Of a stretch of 64,000 bases of DNA, positions 10,000 to 22,202 are shown piece after piece. The position numbers and the translations under genes are program-made. The DNA comes from Polytrichum commune (taxonomy: Eukaryota > Streptophyta > Polytrichopsida > Polytrichales > Polytrichaceae), in contig OX485803.1 in the NCBI GenBank assembly GCA_950295325.1, positions 21,020,001 through 21,084,000 on the forward strand, in the 5' to 3' direction. Position 1 is the first letter of the stretch. Every line of letters starts with the position of its first letter. Below the pieces are notes generated by a model. The model ran no database searches, was not told the origin of the DNA, and saw only the letters and a list, made by a program, of their open reading frames with translations.

Positions 10000-11665
10000 C
10001 AAGTGTGGTGAATCAATTGCTAGCAAATGCTCAAGAAGATGATCAACAATAAGACAATTAAAATTTATAGGAGAAGTTCACCTCCAAATACTATAAAAGA
10101 CAAAAAAAAATTCAAGACAAGATGGAAAGATTTGTGAACCAAGTAGTCAGTAGTTTCCTAGTTTAATAGCAATTTTTAAGGCTACAACAGATTTATCAAA
10201 AAATATGGATGCTCATACGATAACGTTAGTACAAAAATTATAGTTAGTCACCCGCTCATGTCATATTCAATATCCATATCTTGAAATCATATGTTGAATT
10301 CTTCTGAAGATTCATTTGTAATAATGTTTTGGCTATTACTTCATGTATTTTTGTAATCTCTAGTAATAAATTTTCATCATTTTTATTTACTTTAGTCAAA
10401 AAAATTAATTTCTTTGTTAAGTTCATGGATTTCTCTAGATTATTTTCTATACTAATGATACCTCTTACTTTGCCTATAATTATCCTTTCACTTCATTTTT
10501 TGACCTTCTTGCAATGACCCATTCTTGATTTTTATATAATTTTTTATTTGTTTCTTCTATCAATTCCTATCAAACTTGTCCTTGTTATTTGTACATTATT
10601 TTTTGTAGGACAATACATGTAGCAACTATATCAACTATTTGCTTTAAAGATACATCAACCTTTTTTTATAATAACTCTCCATCTTCCTTTTTAGAATCCT
10701 AAAAGCATTATCTACACAAATGCTAGTAGAACTTTCAATAAAGTTCTAATTAGCTTTATAACCTTCTAAAACCTTTGGGCAACCTTTGAATGGGCTGTAA
10801 ATTCATGGCCGCACAAGATATGTAGAATCTTTGATTAGCTTACGAGGAAAAAAAATGACCTTTCATGCAATATTTTCCAAGTATTTTTAGTTGAAATAAT
10901 ATTGAATCATGCTTCCTGTCCATCCAAATTTGTAATTCTAAAATGCACATTTTGTATCAACAAGACCTTGTAATACAAACAAGTAAAATGACTTTCAACA
11001 AGAATAATTTTCTTTCTCAGTTATACAAGCAGAAATAGAAATGTGGGATCTACCAACTGCTCTGATAATATGAGGAATCTCATGAAGTGCCTTGAATCCT
11101 TGTGTAAAATCCTAAAATATTCTGAACTTGGAAATTACACGAAAGTGAATTGCAAATAAATTCTTACCAATCTACAAAAGTTTCTCACAATTTTTGAAAG
11201 TGTAATTTCGGCCATCCCTAATACTTCTCCTACAATACACAACATGTTTCCAATTCCGAGCCTTTGTAATGCCATTCCAACTCACTTTCAATTGAAATGG
11301 CCTCTCTCATACATGTATTTTTTCTCTGCAAATACGGACCTAAGCTCTTACAAAGAAACTTGAATGTATTATGAAATATACAATTTTTTTGCTTGAACAT
11401 TTTTTCCATGGAAGAACCCAATAATAATCTATCAGTGAGCCTTGCATTTCTCTCAAATGCTCGCACACTACGATCGCTTATCCTCATACTCTAAAAGCAA
11501 ATGCTCAAAATCAGGGCATTCTCCCATTCTCCATTGAATGCCAATGCTTGTATACCAAGCACATGTTGCATAATCATGTGCAAACACCAATATAAAATCA
11601 ATGCAACAAGAATCCTCCCTCTTCTCTCAAGATGATTTATCATGTTCTTCATTCCTTCCTCACCA
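10000..11665 (-). pseudogene. Decayed PIF/Harbinger (HARBI1-like) transposase
   Basis: The minus strand preserves several blocks of the Harbinger nuclease in the correct order, separated by stops and frameshifts. From right to left they are: an N-terminal block at ~11230-11490 with FKFLCKSLGPYLQRKNTCMR; a block at ~11030-11060 reading AVGRSHISI, where the first catalytic region normally has DGSHIPI (the aspartate is lost here); a block at ~10910-10965 with GLVDTKCAF and FGWTGSM, matching the second aspartate region; and a block at ~10680-10720 with NAFRILK, matching the usual ERAFGxLK region. Only one stretch (11230-11487) stays open for more than 80 codons. It is an inactive fossil. Such transposases mobilise PIF/Tourist MITEs like the one at 6636, but a direct link is not shown. 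Confidence 0.75.
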
Positions 11666-11840
11666 ATGTAAAACTCATAAAGAGAATGATTTTTTATTTT
11701 ATTTTAAAATGAAGATATATAACGAGTAGAGTAGGACTACCCTTTTTTTTCATCAATAAAATATAAAATGGTTCATTCTCACTTCACACTATGCTTGAAA
11801 GACCCTGACTACACAAAAATGGCTATCCCAATACTCATGG

Positions 11841-12245
11841 TGTCACAACCTTAACTAGCTCCCCTTAACTATATTGACCATTTTCATTTCTAGCAAGGGT
11901 CACGAGCGCTAACCCTTCACATTCTGCCATGCTAATGATTAGCTCCTCCTACCCCGGACCTTATAATTCATAAGAGAGGATCCAACGCTCCTACTTTGCT
12001 TTCGGGATTCACCCTTTAATCGGTAACCAATTCTTAGATGTGGACTTCCACCCATGGAAGTCCAATCTTATGTTGATCATTGCGTTGTCGGAGCAACATT
12101 GCAACAACCCGAACCATACTAGGCAACTATGGCCTCACATTGGGCCAATGCCCATGGAGGCCGTGTCGTTCGGCCTCGGGTGGGTGAGGCCACACCACCT
12201 CACCCATATAAGCCTCTAGCACTTTTAGTAGGGCCCCTACCTCAC
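11841..12245 (-). repeat. Truncated, diverged LTR of the dominant chromovirus family
   Basis: The plus strand starts TGTCACAACC and follows the reverse LTR of the family (for example 23192 onward) through CGAGCGCTAACC, CGGTAACC, the TTCCACCCATGGAAG palindrome and CCCATATAAGCC. It stops matching after GGGCCCCTACCTCAC. Many substitutions separate it from the young copies, so it is an old insertion. The half that would contain the GC-rich palindromes is missing, and no target duplication was found. Confidence 0.8.
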
Positions 12246-14802
12246 TGTGAGGCCAAACCACCCACCCTTATGCGTCGTAGTCCGGGTGAGGGCATGGGGA
12301 TCACATTCATGTTCACCACGGGGAGGTGACTATTGAAATTTTAGAAACCATGTGAGATAAAAAATAGGGTCAATTTAATTCATCGAGGGTAAATTTTACA
12401 AATTCGTTAGATCTACCATAGCATTGGAAATATGTCCTCTACATGATTATTTGTAAAATAGGGTGGTGAATAATTCCTCCATTTTAGTAATCAGTAGAAA
12501 AAAATGGGGTATTAGATATTGGATCCTCCCAAATGTGTGTAGTAGGATCAATAGAATAATTATGGGTTTGACTACTTGGATGAAGAATTGTGTAAATTTT
12601 GTCCAAATTTGAATGAAACGCGTTAGTATGGAGGGAAATGTTGTGGATTTTTTGGGGGGAAGGAATGTTGTGACTTCTCAATGGCCCTTGGCTTGCTTAG
12701 GGTTGGGCAAGCACAGTGGCATGAAGGCGGTAAAGCGTTCGGGTAGGAGGTCTTGCATTGGTGAAGTGTGGCACATAGGCGGTAGGTAAGACACATTTTT
12801 TGGAGTTTTCTTCTTTGCTTCATAACGTTCACACAAGGTGTTTCATGAGCGCCAAAGATCCAACTTGCTCTGCTTGCATGCGGTAAGAATTGATTTCAAA
12901 CTCCAACTCCTTGATTTTTCCCTTCCACTGTCTGTTTTTTGACGACATGCTATTGATTTCCGATGCCCTCCTAAATGTGAGATGTAGAAAGATGAAGAGT
13001 TACAAAAACTGAATGTGAGCGTAGAAAGATGAGATGTTTTCCAGGTTATTCTGTACTTGTATCTTGTTCTTTGAGACATCTACCTCAAGTGGGATGTTCT
13101 GATGTCGCTACCAATAGTTGTAAAAATGTGTACGTTTTGATGAGATGTGTCATTCGGATTTTGTGTAACATGTGGTTTCGTAGTCAGAAGATGAGGTCCT
13201 ACAGGAGATTGCAGTGTCATTTCATGAGAGGCCAATTTTATCATCGAACTGGAACTAATGTCGTGGAAACTAGGAGATTACTCAAATGAAAAAGATATTA
13301 AGAAAAGTTTGTGAGGTTGGAATTGGGTTCTAGAAAGGCCGATATTGGGATCATCTCGGAAATGTGAGCCAACTTTTTTCATATGATCCTTTTCAACCCT
13401 AGAATTATAGGTTTCTTTCGAAGATTTCAAACATAAAATTACAAACTCCATTATGTAATCATAGTAATATGCCAATATGCCAACATTCTATTGATTATAT
13501 TTTTGCTACAACAATCTTTTGTAGATGATCGATGATGCGCTACAACATTTGGCAATATCACCGTGGTAGATGTAGATGATTGCGCTTTGTCTTGCACTTT
13601 GCCTTGGAGGATGACTTGGTGGAGTGGTTGGAGACTTCAAAGGTTACCCGCCTCATGCCATCAATTAGTTTTAGTTATTCGTCATCATTGGTGTTAAGCA
13701 AATCTCTCCAATTTTTTTGGTCTTATCATGACATTGTAGAGGATATTGACATGTATTGGAGGGTGCATAGTTATATCGTAACCCTTCACATTGTAAATAT
13801 TTGGTACATAGTTGAATGTGTTTGTGAACACAATTGAAGTAAATGTTTTCAATTTGTGTATTTAACTTTCTTTCATTTGAATGTAATCTTTTGTTTTTGG
13901 AGTACATAGTTGTGCAAAAAATCATATTTTGTGATAATTGATTGTGTTTCTTGTTTTGTTCTATCCGTTTTTACAACTTGTCTATGTTAGCTTGTACATT
14001 TTGTTAGCTCCATGTTTATTGATAACCTTTTAAATAATATCCAAGTGTTATTGATTGTGTTTTGAACGGCATTTTGAACGGTTTAGCATTGGTAAAACTA
14101 ATTGAAACCGATTAAATAACAAGATGGATGCTATGGAACATTTGTTGCTCACATAGTCAACTTTGCAATGCTATAGTATTCCGTCTATTATTTGGTACTT
14201 GTACGATTTATAAAAAAAAATGATGCCAAAAATTAGCCTTTCTAAACAATTACAAATAAATATAGGATGTTAAAAAATACATCAAAGTAGCTTTATATCT
14301 ACATATAGGGAGGGAAAAAATATTGAGAGGTGCATAAATATCCCCCCATTAAATACCCCATTATCGCACATGGTTACAAAATGTAAGGGGGTGTGATCCT
14401 CCCGTGATGTTCACATAACTCCCTCTTCCCAACGTCATTAAAATCCATTACATTTCCCATCAACTCTTGCACACCAGTTTATTCCATAATGCGAGTACAA
14501 GCATTGAAAAATGCTCTTCTTTATTTATTCCCTTCTTCCTACACTAATTTACAAACCAACCCTCAAATCCCTACCAAAAGCTCATCCCCTTATGTCACCC
14601 TCTAATTTATGTGAGGCCAAACCTCCCTAATTCACTAATGAGTTGAATTCCTAGTTTAATCTTTCCCCCCTTGCCTAATTAGCTAGCCCACCATATAAGG
14701 TGACCTTAGTACCCCTGGCCCATTCCCATAACCGGTCTGAGCTCATAACCGGTCCCATTACCGGTCCCATAACCGGTCTCAAAACCAGTAGCTTCCGAGC
14801 TA
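12246..14802. other. Intergenic stretch, no gene recognised
   Basis: The sequence is AT-rich. Several open frames of 60-90 codons occur on both strands, but none has recognisable domains. No tRNA, rRNA or clear repeat boundary is visible. Confidence 0.4.
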
Positions 14803-14839
14803 ATGCCTCAACCAACAACTTCCGAGCTTAAAGCCTCAA

Positions 14840-15025
14840 CCAGTAGCTCAGTTCGAGCTCAAAGCCTCAAGACCAGTAGCTCCCCGAGCTCTCCTCAACC
14901 CAGTAGCTCAATTCGAGCTCAAAGCCTCAACACCAGTAGCTCCCCGAGCTTTCCTCAACCCAGTAGCTCAATTCGAGCTCAAAGCCTCAAAACCAGTAAC
15001 TCTCTCGAGCTTTCATCAAACCAGC
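14840..15025 (+). repeat. 60-bp minisatellite, three units
   Basis: Units start CCAGTAGCTCA at 14840, 14900 and 14960, each holding TTCGAGCTCAAAGCCTCA and then CCAGTAGCTC plus CGAGCT. Because 60 is a multiple of three, a 102-codon plus frame (14803-15111) runs through the array as a 20-residue repeat. I treat this as a by-product of the repeat. Upstream at ~14731-14780, ACCGGTC motifs repeat four times. Confidence 0.8.
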
Positions 15026-15479
15026 AGCTCATTCATGCCAAACTCTCATTAGAGGAGGAATGGACTCAAAAGGTGCCCACGAGTTTGGTCGAGAAAAAGG
15101 TTTTTCTCTAATATTTGGGCGTACAAACTACAATTAAATGGTGTACTCCTCCGGTACTTGGGGGGATGCCGTGGCCTCCACAATGTCCGGCCGGCGTCAC
15201 ATCGATGAGGTGAAGGACGATGAGGTGGTGTTTGGGTTGCCCGGTTGGCAACTTAAATCATCCACTTCAATGCTTGCATGGCGGATGGATGAGGGATGGA
15301 AATCTACGTGGAGCTAAGGAGGAGTCTTTCCAATGAGTGATGGATTGGCAAGGCCGGTACTAACTGTACATGCCCAAGGGAGGTGTACCACAATGGGTGA
15401 AGCTATGTGTCACTAGGTGCGTCCATGTGATGACTACTTGAAGTGGGGTTGATTGAGTGGGAGATTCACTAAACATTCC

Positions 15480-16200
15480 CCCCATTAGTTACACCATAGC
15501 CCGATCAAAGCCATTGATTCTTCCCACCACAAAATCGGGGCCATTATTGTAGCAAGTTAGTGAGATCATATCACAGTCGTTCATTCACCCCACTTGCTTG
15601 ATCCTCCCACCACAAAGGGATGACCAATGTTAATACAAGTTAGGTAAATCACATCGACGCCGTTATTTTGGGACCACTATTAGTCCAAGTTAGTTTGGGG
15701 TATATCAAAGTTGTTGATTATTCCCACTTGCTTGATCCTCCCAACACAAAATTAGGACCACTCTAAATATGTATGTAATGTACTCATGATAATACTACGC
15801 ACTACTTTTGAGGGTGTTTGCTGCGATGGTCTTGATGGAACTGGTTCATAAATGTGGGATAATTATTTGGGAACTACTCACACTATATAGATTGTAGCCA
15901 TTGATTTAAGTCAATATGAGTGGCCCATGATACTTGTATATTCTAACTTGCAATGTCCGCAATTGTTAGATCAGAGTTGTTGATTCTTCCCAATTGTTGG
16001 CTTTTCTCAATTCAAATTAGAACGAATACTAAGACATACTAATTTCTAGGCAATCCACTATTCAATCTATTTGAGTAAACTTCATAATTGAGTTGCCAAG
16101 GGAAATATGTTAGAATCAGTTAATCAAACACAATATCTTTAATCACGGATGAAACTAGAATATATTGGTTTGATCAGGGTTGTTGATCAATCGTTGTTTT
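15480..16200 (+). repeat. Degenerate ~100-bp repeats
   Basis: Phrases such as TTGATTCTTCCCACCACAAA, CTTGCTTGATCCTCCC and GGACCACT recur near 15505, 15590, 15665, 15725, 15975 and 16175 with much divergence. This looks like an old tandem array or several copies of a short element. No coding function is apparent. Confidence 0.5.
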
Positions 16201-16722
16201 CCACAGCTTCTCCATACAAAATTGGCATTACCATAGAAATGAGGTTATATGTATATGTTTTACTTCATCACGTTGATTTCACTTTAGAATATGATTGCAG
16301 TAGTGGATCTATTAATATCCATTCATACTTGTTTGGTGTCCAGGAATGCTACGATGTGAGCGGTGAGCGGTGAGCAGATCTCGTGAGCAGAAAATGTTAG
16401 TTTAAAACTCTATTGTTGGAAAGTTAGGACCCTTATGACCGTGGATTTTGCACATATTCCAAGCTTGATTTTGAATGTTTTGAGAGTTATGGACTCTATT
16501 ACCGTGGAAATAGGCCAACATTTCCCTATTCATAAAGTTAATAGATTATTGAAACATAGAAATATTTTAATAAAATACAAAATTAGGGCTTACATCACTA
16601 TGACGTCAAAATTACAATTACCAAACTTGTGAACTATAGTTTATATTACGGTATATTAAATAATATTTACTATTTGAAGGAAACACGAAGGAGGTTGGCG
16701 TAAAAAAATTCTCCACATACAG

Positions 16723-17111
16723 TCCACCCTCTATTAATGTTACACCTCTAAGTGTTAACCATTTCTAAATGTTAAACGTGTTAATTGTTAACAAAATGGT
16801 GTTCCCTTCTTTGTAAATTTGACTCTATAAATGTTAACGAATGAAATACATTCATACTTCACCCATGATTTGTAAACTTGATATTGAAAAAAAATTTGAT
16901 TGGGTTTGCAATTTTGTGAATGGTATTCTCTCACAAGTAATGTTCACAATTGCTTATAGTTAGAACATGTTAAGATTTGTATATTGCTCAAAGATGTAAT
17001 TTTATAATTGTTAATTGTTAACACCTTTATAAATTTTAACTTTGATCCACTCCCGAGGGTTAATATTTATAGAGGGTGAACATTTGAGGGTTAACATTAT
17101 AGAGGGTGAAC
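16723..17111. mobile_element. Possible MITE with degenerate terminal inverted repeats
   Basis: The left end (CCACCCTCTATTAATGTTAC, from ~16723) matches, inverted and with mismatches, the right end (ATTATAGAGGGTGAAC, to ~17111). Both ends also repeat the GTTAACC/GGTTAAC and CCTCTATA motifs internally. The span is about 390 bp and AT-rich. I could not define a target site duplication, so the class is open. Confidence 0.4.
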
Positions 17112-18037
17112 AAAAATGAAGAATGCAATGCGGGTAGTATGAATTGGAGTGTGTTGGGTGGTATGCAACAAGTATTATTGAATACTTATGATTCAATGAA
17201 ACAAGGAGGAGGTGTGTGAGGCAACAACTTTTTATTGGAATGGGTGGATGCTACATTGTTTTGTGAGTAGCAGTTAAGATTGTGAGAAGATGGTAGACTA
17301 AATTCTCTTTGGAGTATGACGACCACCACGTGTAGTGTGATTTGAGAACAACGAAAACTTGCATTCAATGAGACAATTGGAATATTGAAAACCACACCAC
17401 ACTTTATTAATCCAAATACCGACCAATCAAACCAAAAACCAATCAAACCAAAATTCAATCAACCATGAGGTTGTCACTACTAGATTCCCTTCTTCCAAAG
17501 ATACTACAACACTATATTCGTTAAATTGAGACTTTCTCTAGTCTCAAATTAATATATGGATCAAAGAACTTGAAGAGGCCCGAAACTATATTGTCAACAA
17601 TCTCAATTATATTATATGTTCTAATATCCCAAATCTATGATGTGCAGACATAAGCACATATGGTAGAGCACTCGACACCAACTTCATCAACAAAAACACA
17701 TTGGGTAGAGCACTCCAAACAAGTTCCACCCAAAAAACATATAAAATGATTTCTATTATTAGCATGCTCAATAGAATATAGACATTGCAACATACAAAGT
17801 GCATGTAATAAATGCATATTTCTTCATTCGACAATATAGTCCCAAACATAATAATAAGATGAACTTCAATTTTCTTTGAAATATAGTAAATGGATATTCA
17901 TCCAACTCCAAACAATATAGTATTTGTAAGTTCTACCCAAACTCTGCCCCAATTTTGAAGAGCACACATATGTGTAATTTATATTGCTATAATTACGTAT
18001 TAAACTATAATCATGCTAACACAATCCTACCAACTTC
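17112..18037. other. Intergenic stretch downstream of the DUF7869-type gene
   Basis: AT-rich sequence with no recognised gene. It is the 3' side of the minus-strand gene ending at 18038. Short frames at 17186-17458 and 17607-17849 are unrecognised. Confidence 0.4.
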
Positions 18038-21000
18038 TCATTCAACGTGGGTTGCTTCTTGTGCAATCCGAGCAAGGTTGTCTTTTGCAAAAGTTATGTA
18101 CTTTTGAGGGATGGACACTGATCCACTATGGTTTTTCCGTGGTTTCCATGCTATGAATATGGAATCTGTATCTACCCAAGATGGACCGTGCTCAGAATCC
18201 ACCTTCCACCGAAAGTTAGGGTTTGTATCCCAGCCTGTATAATGCCGAATCACATCTTCATTCCTTGCTGTCGGTCGATAGTACTCCACTTGTATTTGTC
18301 GAAAATGAGGGCTGGAAGTTACAAAATTGGGTTTGGACAAAGCTCTTGCCACCCACACTGGCTTCGCATATGTCTCGTCTCCAGGACGCAAAATGAGCAT
18401 ATAACCTTCATGACAATCCACTGCAATGCGGAAAGATGGTGGGGGGCGACTACTAGCAGGCCCCACGTAATGGTCGTCCACATCAAACTCCTCTCGAACC
18501 TCTCCATTTCCCAAAAGACTAGGCTCCGAAGCTTGTACATCGACTCGTGTTTGTGGCCAAAATCCATGCCTCAAAGTATGAGGGCTATCTTGGTGGAGGT
18601 CTGCCAAGGCGGCATGAACACGTGTCCAATAATGTATCCAACTCCCATAACGATGCCAACATGATCCGCCAACATCCGCTATTTTCAAACTCTCCCAATA
18701 TTGTATGAAGCCTGATATACCTTTCAAAATATCCTCCAAATTCTTCATGGCTATTGGCTTGCAAGGCCTAGGCTCCCCATCCGGTAACATGGTCTTTCCA
18801 TCCGCATCCACGCGCCACACAAGAAGACCCTCCGGCGGGCTCCAGTCTTGTGTCGTGCACAACAACTTGTATTGCATGGCCGGGACACCATCGTCACGCA
18901 TATAGAAGCGGAATTGTTGTGCCTTCGTATGCCCGATCAATCGGTGAGCTCCACTTCGAATATAAGGTTCTATAAATGCCTTGAAGTCTGGCACCTCCTC
19001 AATCATATGGGGGATGACCGGAACGTTATCCAAATCCATGTACGACTTCATCAATAACGGGATTGTAGGAAAATCCTCCTCCCGCAACTTCATGCTCCAC
19101 CGCCCAAAAGATGCATCAATATCATCGTGCGTGTGGCCTACCAATAGGAAGGACACAAAAACCTCCTTGAAAATGCCTTTCGCAACCAACAACGACCAAT
19201 ATGCAAAAACATATCTACTTTTATTGTCCTTGGCACAATTGTCCAATTGGACACGTAAAGTTGGGGGCAACTTCTTGGCAATCACGGGTTCACTGGGTGG
19301 CTCTGGCAACGAATGCAAGCATACATATTTTCCATCCAACACCGCTTCATATAGAGGTGTTGAACCCGTGTTCTCAAATAACAATCCTGAAGAATAGGCT
19401 GGCGGTTTCTCTAAATCACGCAAAAGCCTTGCAAATGACCCTATCGTGTGGTTTGAATCCGTTGGATACAAATCAAGAACGTAATGAACAAACTTGACAT
19501 CACCGTGTCCATGTGCAATCATTCTTGCAATGCCAACCCAACGTGATTAGTATCTATGTATAAATAAACCATTTTGAATGAATCCATGATCTCTAGTACA
19601 TCACGTAATGAAACACCACAACATTTAGGGTATGTGATGACATTGTTTCACACTTCACCTGTAACCGATACAGGCAACTTAAAAAACCCATCCGTGGCCT
19701 TGATTCGATTTGCAAAACATGGAGAGGCTGTTTTGGCATGATCCATTTTGTCATGGATGACCGTGAGAACCTCCAATGGCCTAGAGATGGACAAAGCTCT
19801 ATTTGTGTAGTAATCATTACGGTGTGCCTCTTGCATGTTTACGTGTTTGAAATAGTTCAATTGATGTGCCGCATATGACTCGGTACCCATCGTGTGTGCA
19901 TCCCGAAGACGCTTCAACTTTTCGCAATTAGAGCACCGGGCAAATTTGTCCCCTCGTCTTTTTGTAATGTATTCACTAAAGCTTGTTTTCTTTATTGCAC
20001 TCAATTTTGACAATGAAATTGGCTCCAACCCAATCTTCTCGCCAACTGCATTCACGTCCAACAATATGTCTTTCCATTTTGTGTCTGTGGGAAGAACTTT
20101 CTCCACAACCTTTTCACCGGTTGTGAGTGTACGTATTTTGTGCGGCATTGCATCGGCAAGGGGGACAATGATGGTTGCTAGAGTGGCCGTTGCTTGTCTT
20201 GTTGCTTCCCTAGGTTTCTTTAAACCCACGTTCCCATGGTGACGGGACCGGCGACCTTCCTTGGCATAAGCAGCTTGTCTATAGAAGTCCGCCTTCGACA
20301 CACCGTGAATGGTGTACCATGCCTTACAACACACGTCTATGCTTTCCATGGTGATTACCTTGCGACCCGTCCCATTCACATGTATCGCCCTATGGACATC
20401 AAGTTTTTTTGTGGATCTTAGACGGAAATCTCCAAGCCACATTTCTTCGCGGATGGCCTTCAATTTATCCCTTGGAAACAATTGGCAACAACGATGCACA
20501 CAACAGTCCTTTGTGGCAACTTCTCTTATGGACTCCTCCCCGAGCAACCTTTGACGTTTACAATCAGTTGCAGACGGAGCAGGACGTGCCAATGTATCGT
20601 ATTTTCTTTGACCCTTGCGTGGCCGCATGTTTGATTGCAGCTCCTTTTCGATTTGCATGTGTCGATGCTCATGTTCACGCAAGCTAACTCCATCAATCGT
20701 GACATTCCTCAATGGCCACCTGCGTAGGGAGAACCTCTGAGTGGGATCCACCTCGGAATGAACGAGCGACTCCAATATGACAACCCCAACGTCCTCGGTG
20801 CCAAGCGGGTTTTCATCAATGCAATCTTGTGGATGGGTGTTTCGACAAATACCCTCTACCACAACAACTCCACTGTCATTAAGAAGTACCACCTCCAAAT
20901 TCACCCACGAAGCCCTTGAAAGTCCCGTAGATTCACCAATGGGACAGGGGTGTACGGAAGGCGAAGGTAAATCCAAATGATCTTCATCTGCACTGTCATC

Positions 21001-21123
21001 CATTGTTGACTCCCCAACAATGTCAAGCTCATCCTCGGATGCTGATAACAAAGTGGCCATGTCTTCAGAGGAGCAATCCCCTTCTCCATTAAATCCCTCC
21101 ATCGTGCCTACACACATACACAT
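18038..21123 (-). CDS. DUF7869-type gene, two exons, DDE-like (putative transposase-derived protein)
   Basis: Exon 1 runs 21123-19652 and exon 2 runs 19523-18038, with a proposed 128-bp GT-AG intron at 19651-19524 that keeps the frame. The product is about 985 residues. Residues 20-60 are acidic. A Cys/His cluster (KDCCVHRCC, ~206-213) and a CSNC pair (~397-400) suggest metal binding. The conserved C-terminal module follows: HDKMDHAK (~458-464), VTG before the intron, HGHGD after it, QLDNC (exon 2 residue ~94) and GHTHDDID (~129-136). In DUF7869 families the D...D...HTHxDID pattern fits an RNase H-like DDE fold; that is my inference. Both exons are fully open, unlike most mobile sequence here. 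ATG at 21123 is the first in frame; a second at 21102 is possible. It lies 170 bp from a palindromic repeat array. Confidence 0.8.
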
Positions 21124-21294
21124 CGAGCCTTGTCAAATCGGCACACAAGTTTTATGGTCCAAAAGGAAAATAATCAAACTATTTCACATCATGAAATACG
21201 GGGACACCTAGTCCTGACACCTGTTTGTATGAGTACTATTGTGGGGCGGGATTGGGTCAGTGTCATCCGTGATACCTGCCCACCGCGAGGTAAA

Positions 21295-21620
21295 GTTCGG
21301 GTCGACCGACCTAAACCATTCAGGGCGGATGGGCTAAGAGTCCATCCTAGCACCTGCAATATGTGGGAAAGGGTTTGGGTCGACCGACCCAAACTAGATA
21401 AGGGGGGATGGGCTTTAGGGTTTAGCCTAGTACCTGCCCACGGTGGGGAAAGGTTTGGGTCGACCGACCCAAACTATGTAAGGCAGAATGGGCTCTAAGT
21501 CAACCCCAGTACTTGCCCACGGTGGAGACATGTTTGGGTCGACCGACCCAAACTATGTAGGGGGGGATGGGCTCGGAGTCAACACCAGTACTTGCCCACT
21601 GTGGGGAAGGGTTTCACACC
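21295..21620 (+). repeat. ~79-bp palindromic satellite, left block (four units)
   Basis: Palindromes with arms GTTTGGGTCG and CGACCCAAAC around a 2-bp centre begin at 21295 (degenerate), 21373, 21453 and 21532, giving steps of 78, 80 and 79 bp. The sequence between them (GGATGGGCT, then AGTACTTGCCCAC or similar) is the same as in the large block at 39439-40573 and in the same orientation. The last unit is cut off at GGGAAGGGTTTCACACC. Confidence 0.9.
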
Positions 21621-21639
21621 TTTTATAGCCCATTAGCTA

Positions 21640-21850
21640 GTTGGGCTAGCCCATATTTTTGAGGCCTTAATCTTGCCATAGCTAGGCTAGCCCATATTTT
21701 TTGAGGCCTCAATCTAGCCATAGTTAGGCTAGCCCATATTTTCTAAGGCCTCGATCTAGTCATAGCTGGGCTAGCCCATATTTTTTGAGGCCTCGATCTA
21801 GCCATAGCCGGGCTAGCCCATTTTTTTCAGGTACCGTTTTTAGCCATATA
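21640..21850 (+). repeat. 42-bp GGGCTAGCCC repeat, left block (five units)
   Basis: GGGCTAGCCC or AGGCTAGCCC palindromes start at 21643, 21684, 21726, 21768 and 21810, each followed by ATATTTTTTGAGGCC and a stretch ending AGCCATAG. Four matching units lie at 39205-39362 on the other side of the split hAT-like region, also in direct orientation. Confidence 0.9.
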
Positions 21851-21950
21851 GTTGGACTAGCTGACCAAATAAATTAATTCATGTAGCTCATATAATGAAT
21901 TCAAGGAGACATTGTGTCATCAATACAATTATATTTCATATCAGTCAAAA

Positions 21951-22202
21951 TCACTCATCGTCATCAATATCTAAAACATGTTGCTCATCATTCTCTACCA
22001 ACAAATTATCATCATCCTCTATTTGCAACTCCTCATCGAAAATAGGGCGTTTGGGAATGTGATTCTTCCAATCGGAATTATCCAACAAGATCAACTTTTC
22101 AGGATCGTATGGCATTAGATGTTTGTTCAACTTCAACATCATTGATGCCTTTGCAAATCCTCCCCCAAGCGATGATCTCTTTGGAGTAATGATATCATTT
22201 AG
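21951..22202 (-). pseudogene. hAT dimerization-type frame, C-terminal piece
   Basis: Read on the minus strand, this piece starts at the TTTAG duplication and runs to a stop at 21951. It carries TPKRSSLGGGFAKASMMLKLN, which matches the end of a hAT C-terminal dimerization domain, followed by an acidic tail. It joins in frame to the piece ending at 38422 when element A and one TTTAG copy are ignored. hAT transposases and domesticated hAT genes use this domain to oligomerise. Element A has separated it from its N-terminal part, so it cannot be translated as one protein from this allele unless the whole insert is spliced out. Confidence 0.7.
22198..22202. repeat. Target site duplication of element A (left)
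   Basis: TTTAG, repeated at 38422-38426 directly after the other LTR of element A. It marks a single insertion into the hAT-like frame. Confidence 0.9.

Noticed and set aside
14803-15111. Serine-rich repeat protein
   Set aside because: The frame exists only because the 60-bp minisatellite period is a multiple of three; there is no promoter or homology signal.
18128-18664. 178-codon plus-strand frame opposite the DUF7869-type gene
   Set aside because: It is opposite conserved coding sequence and has no recognisable content.
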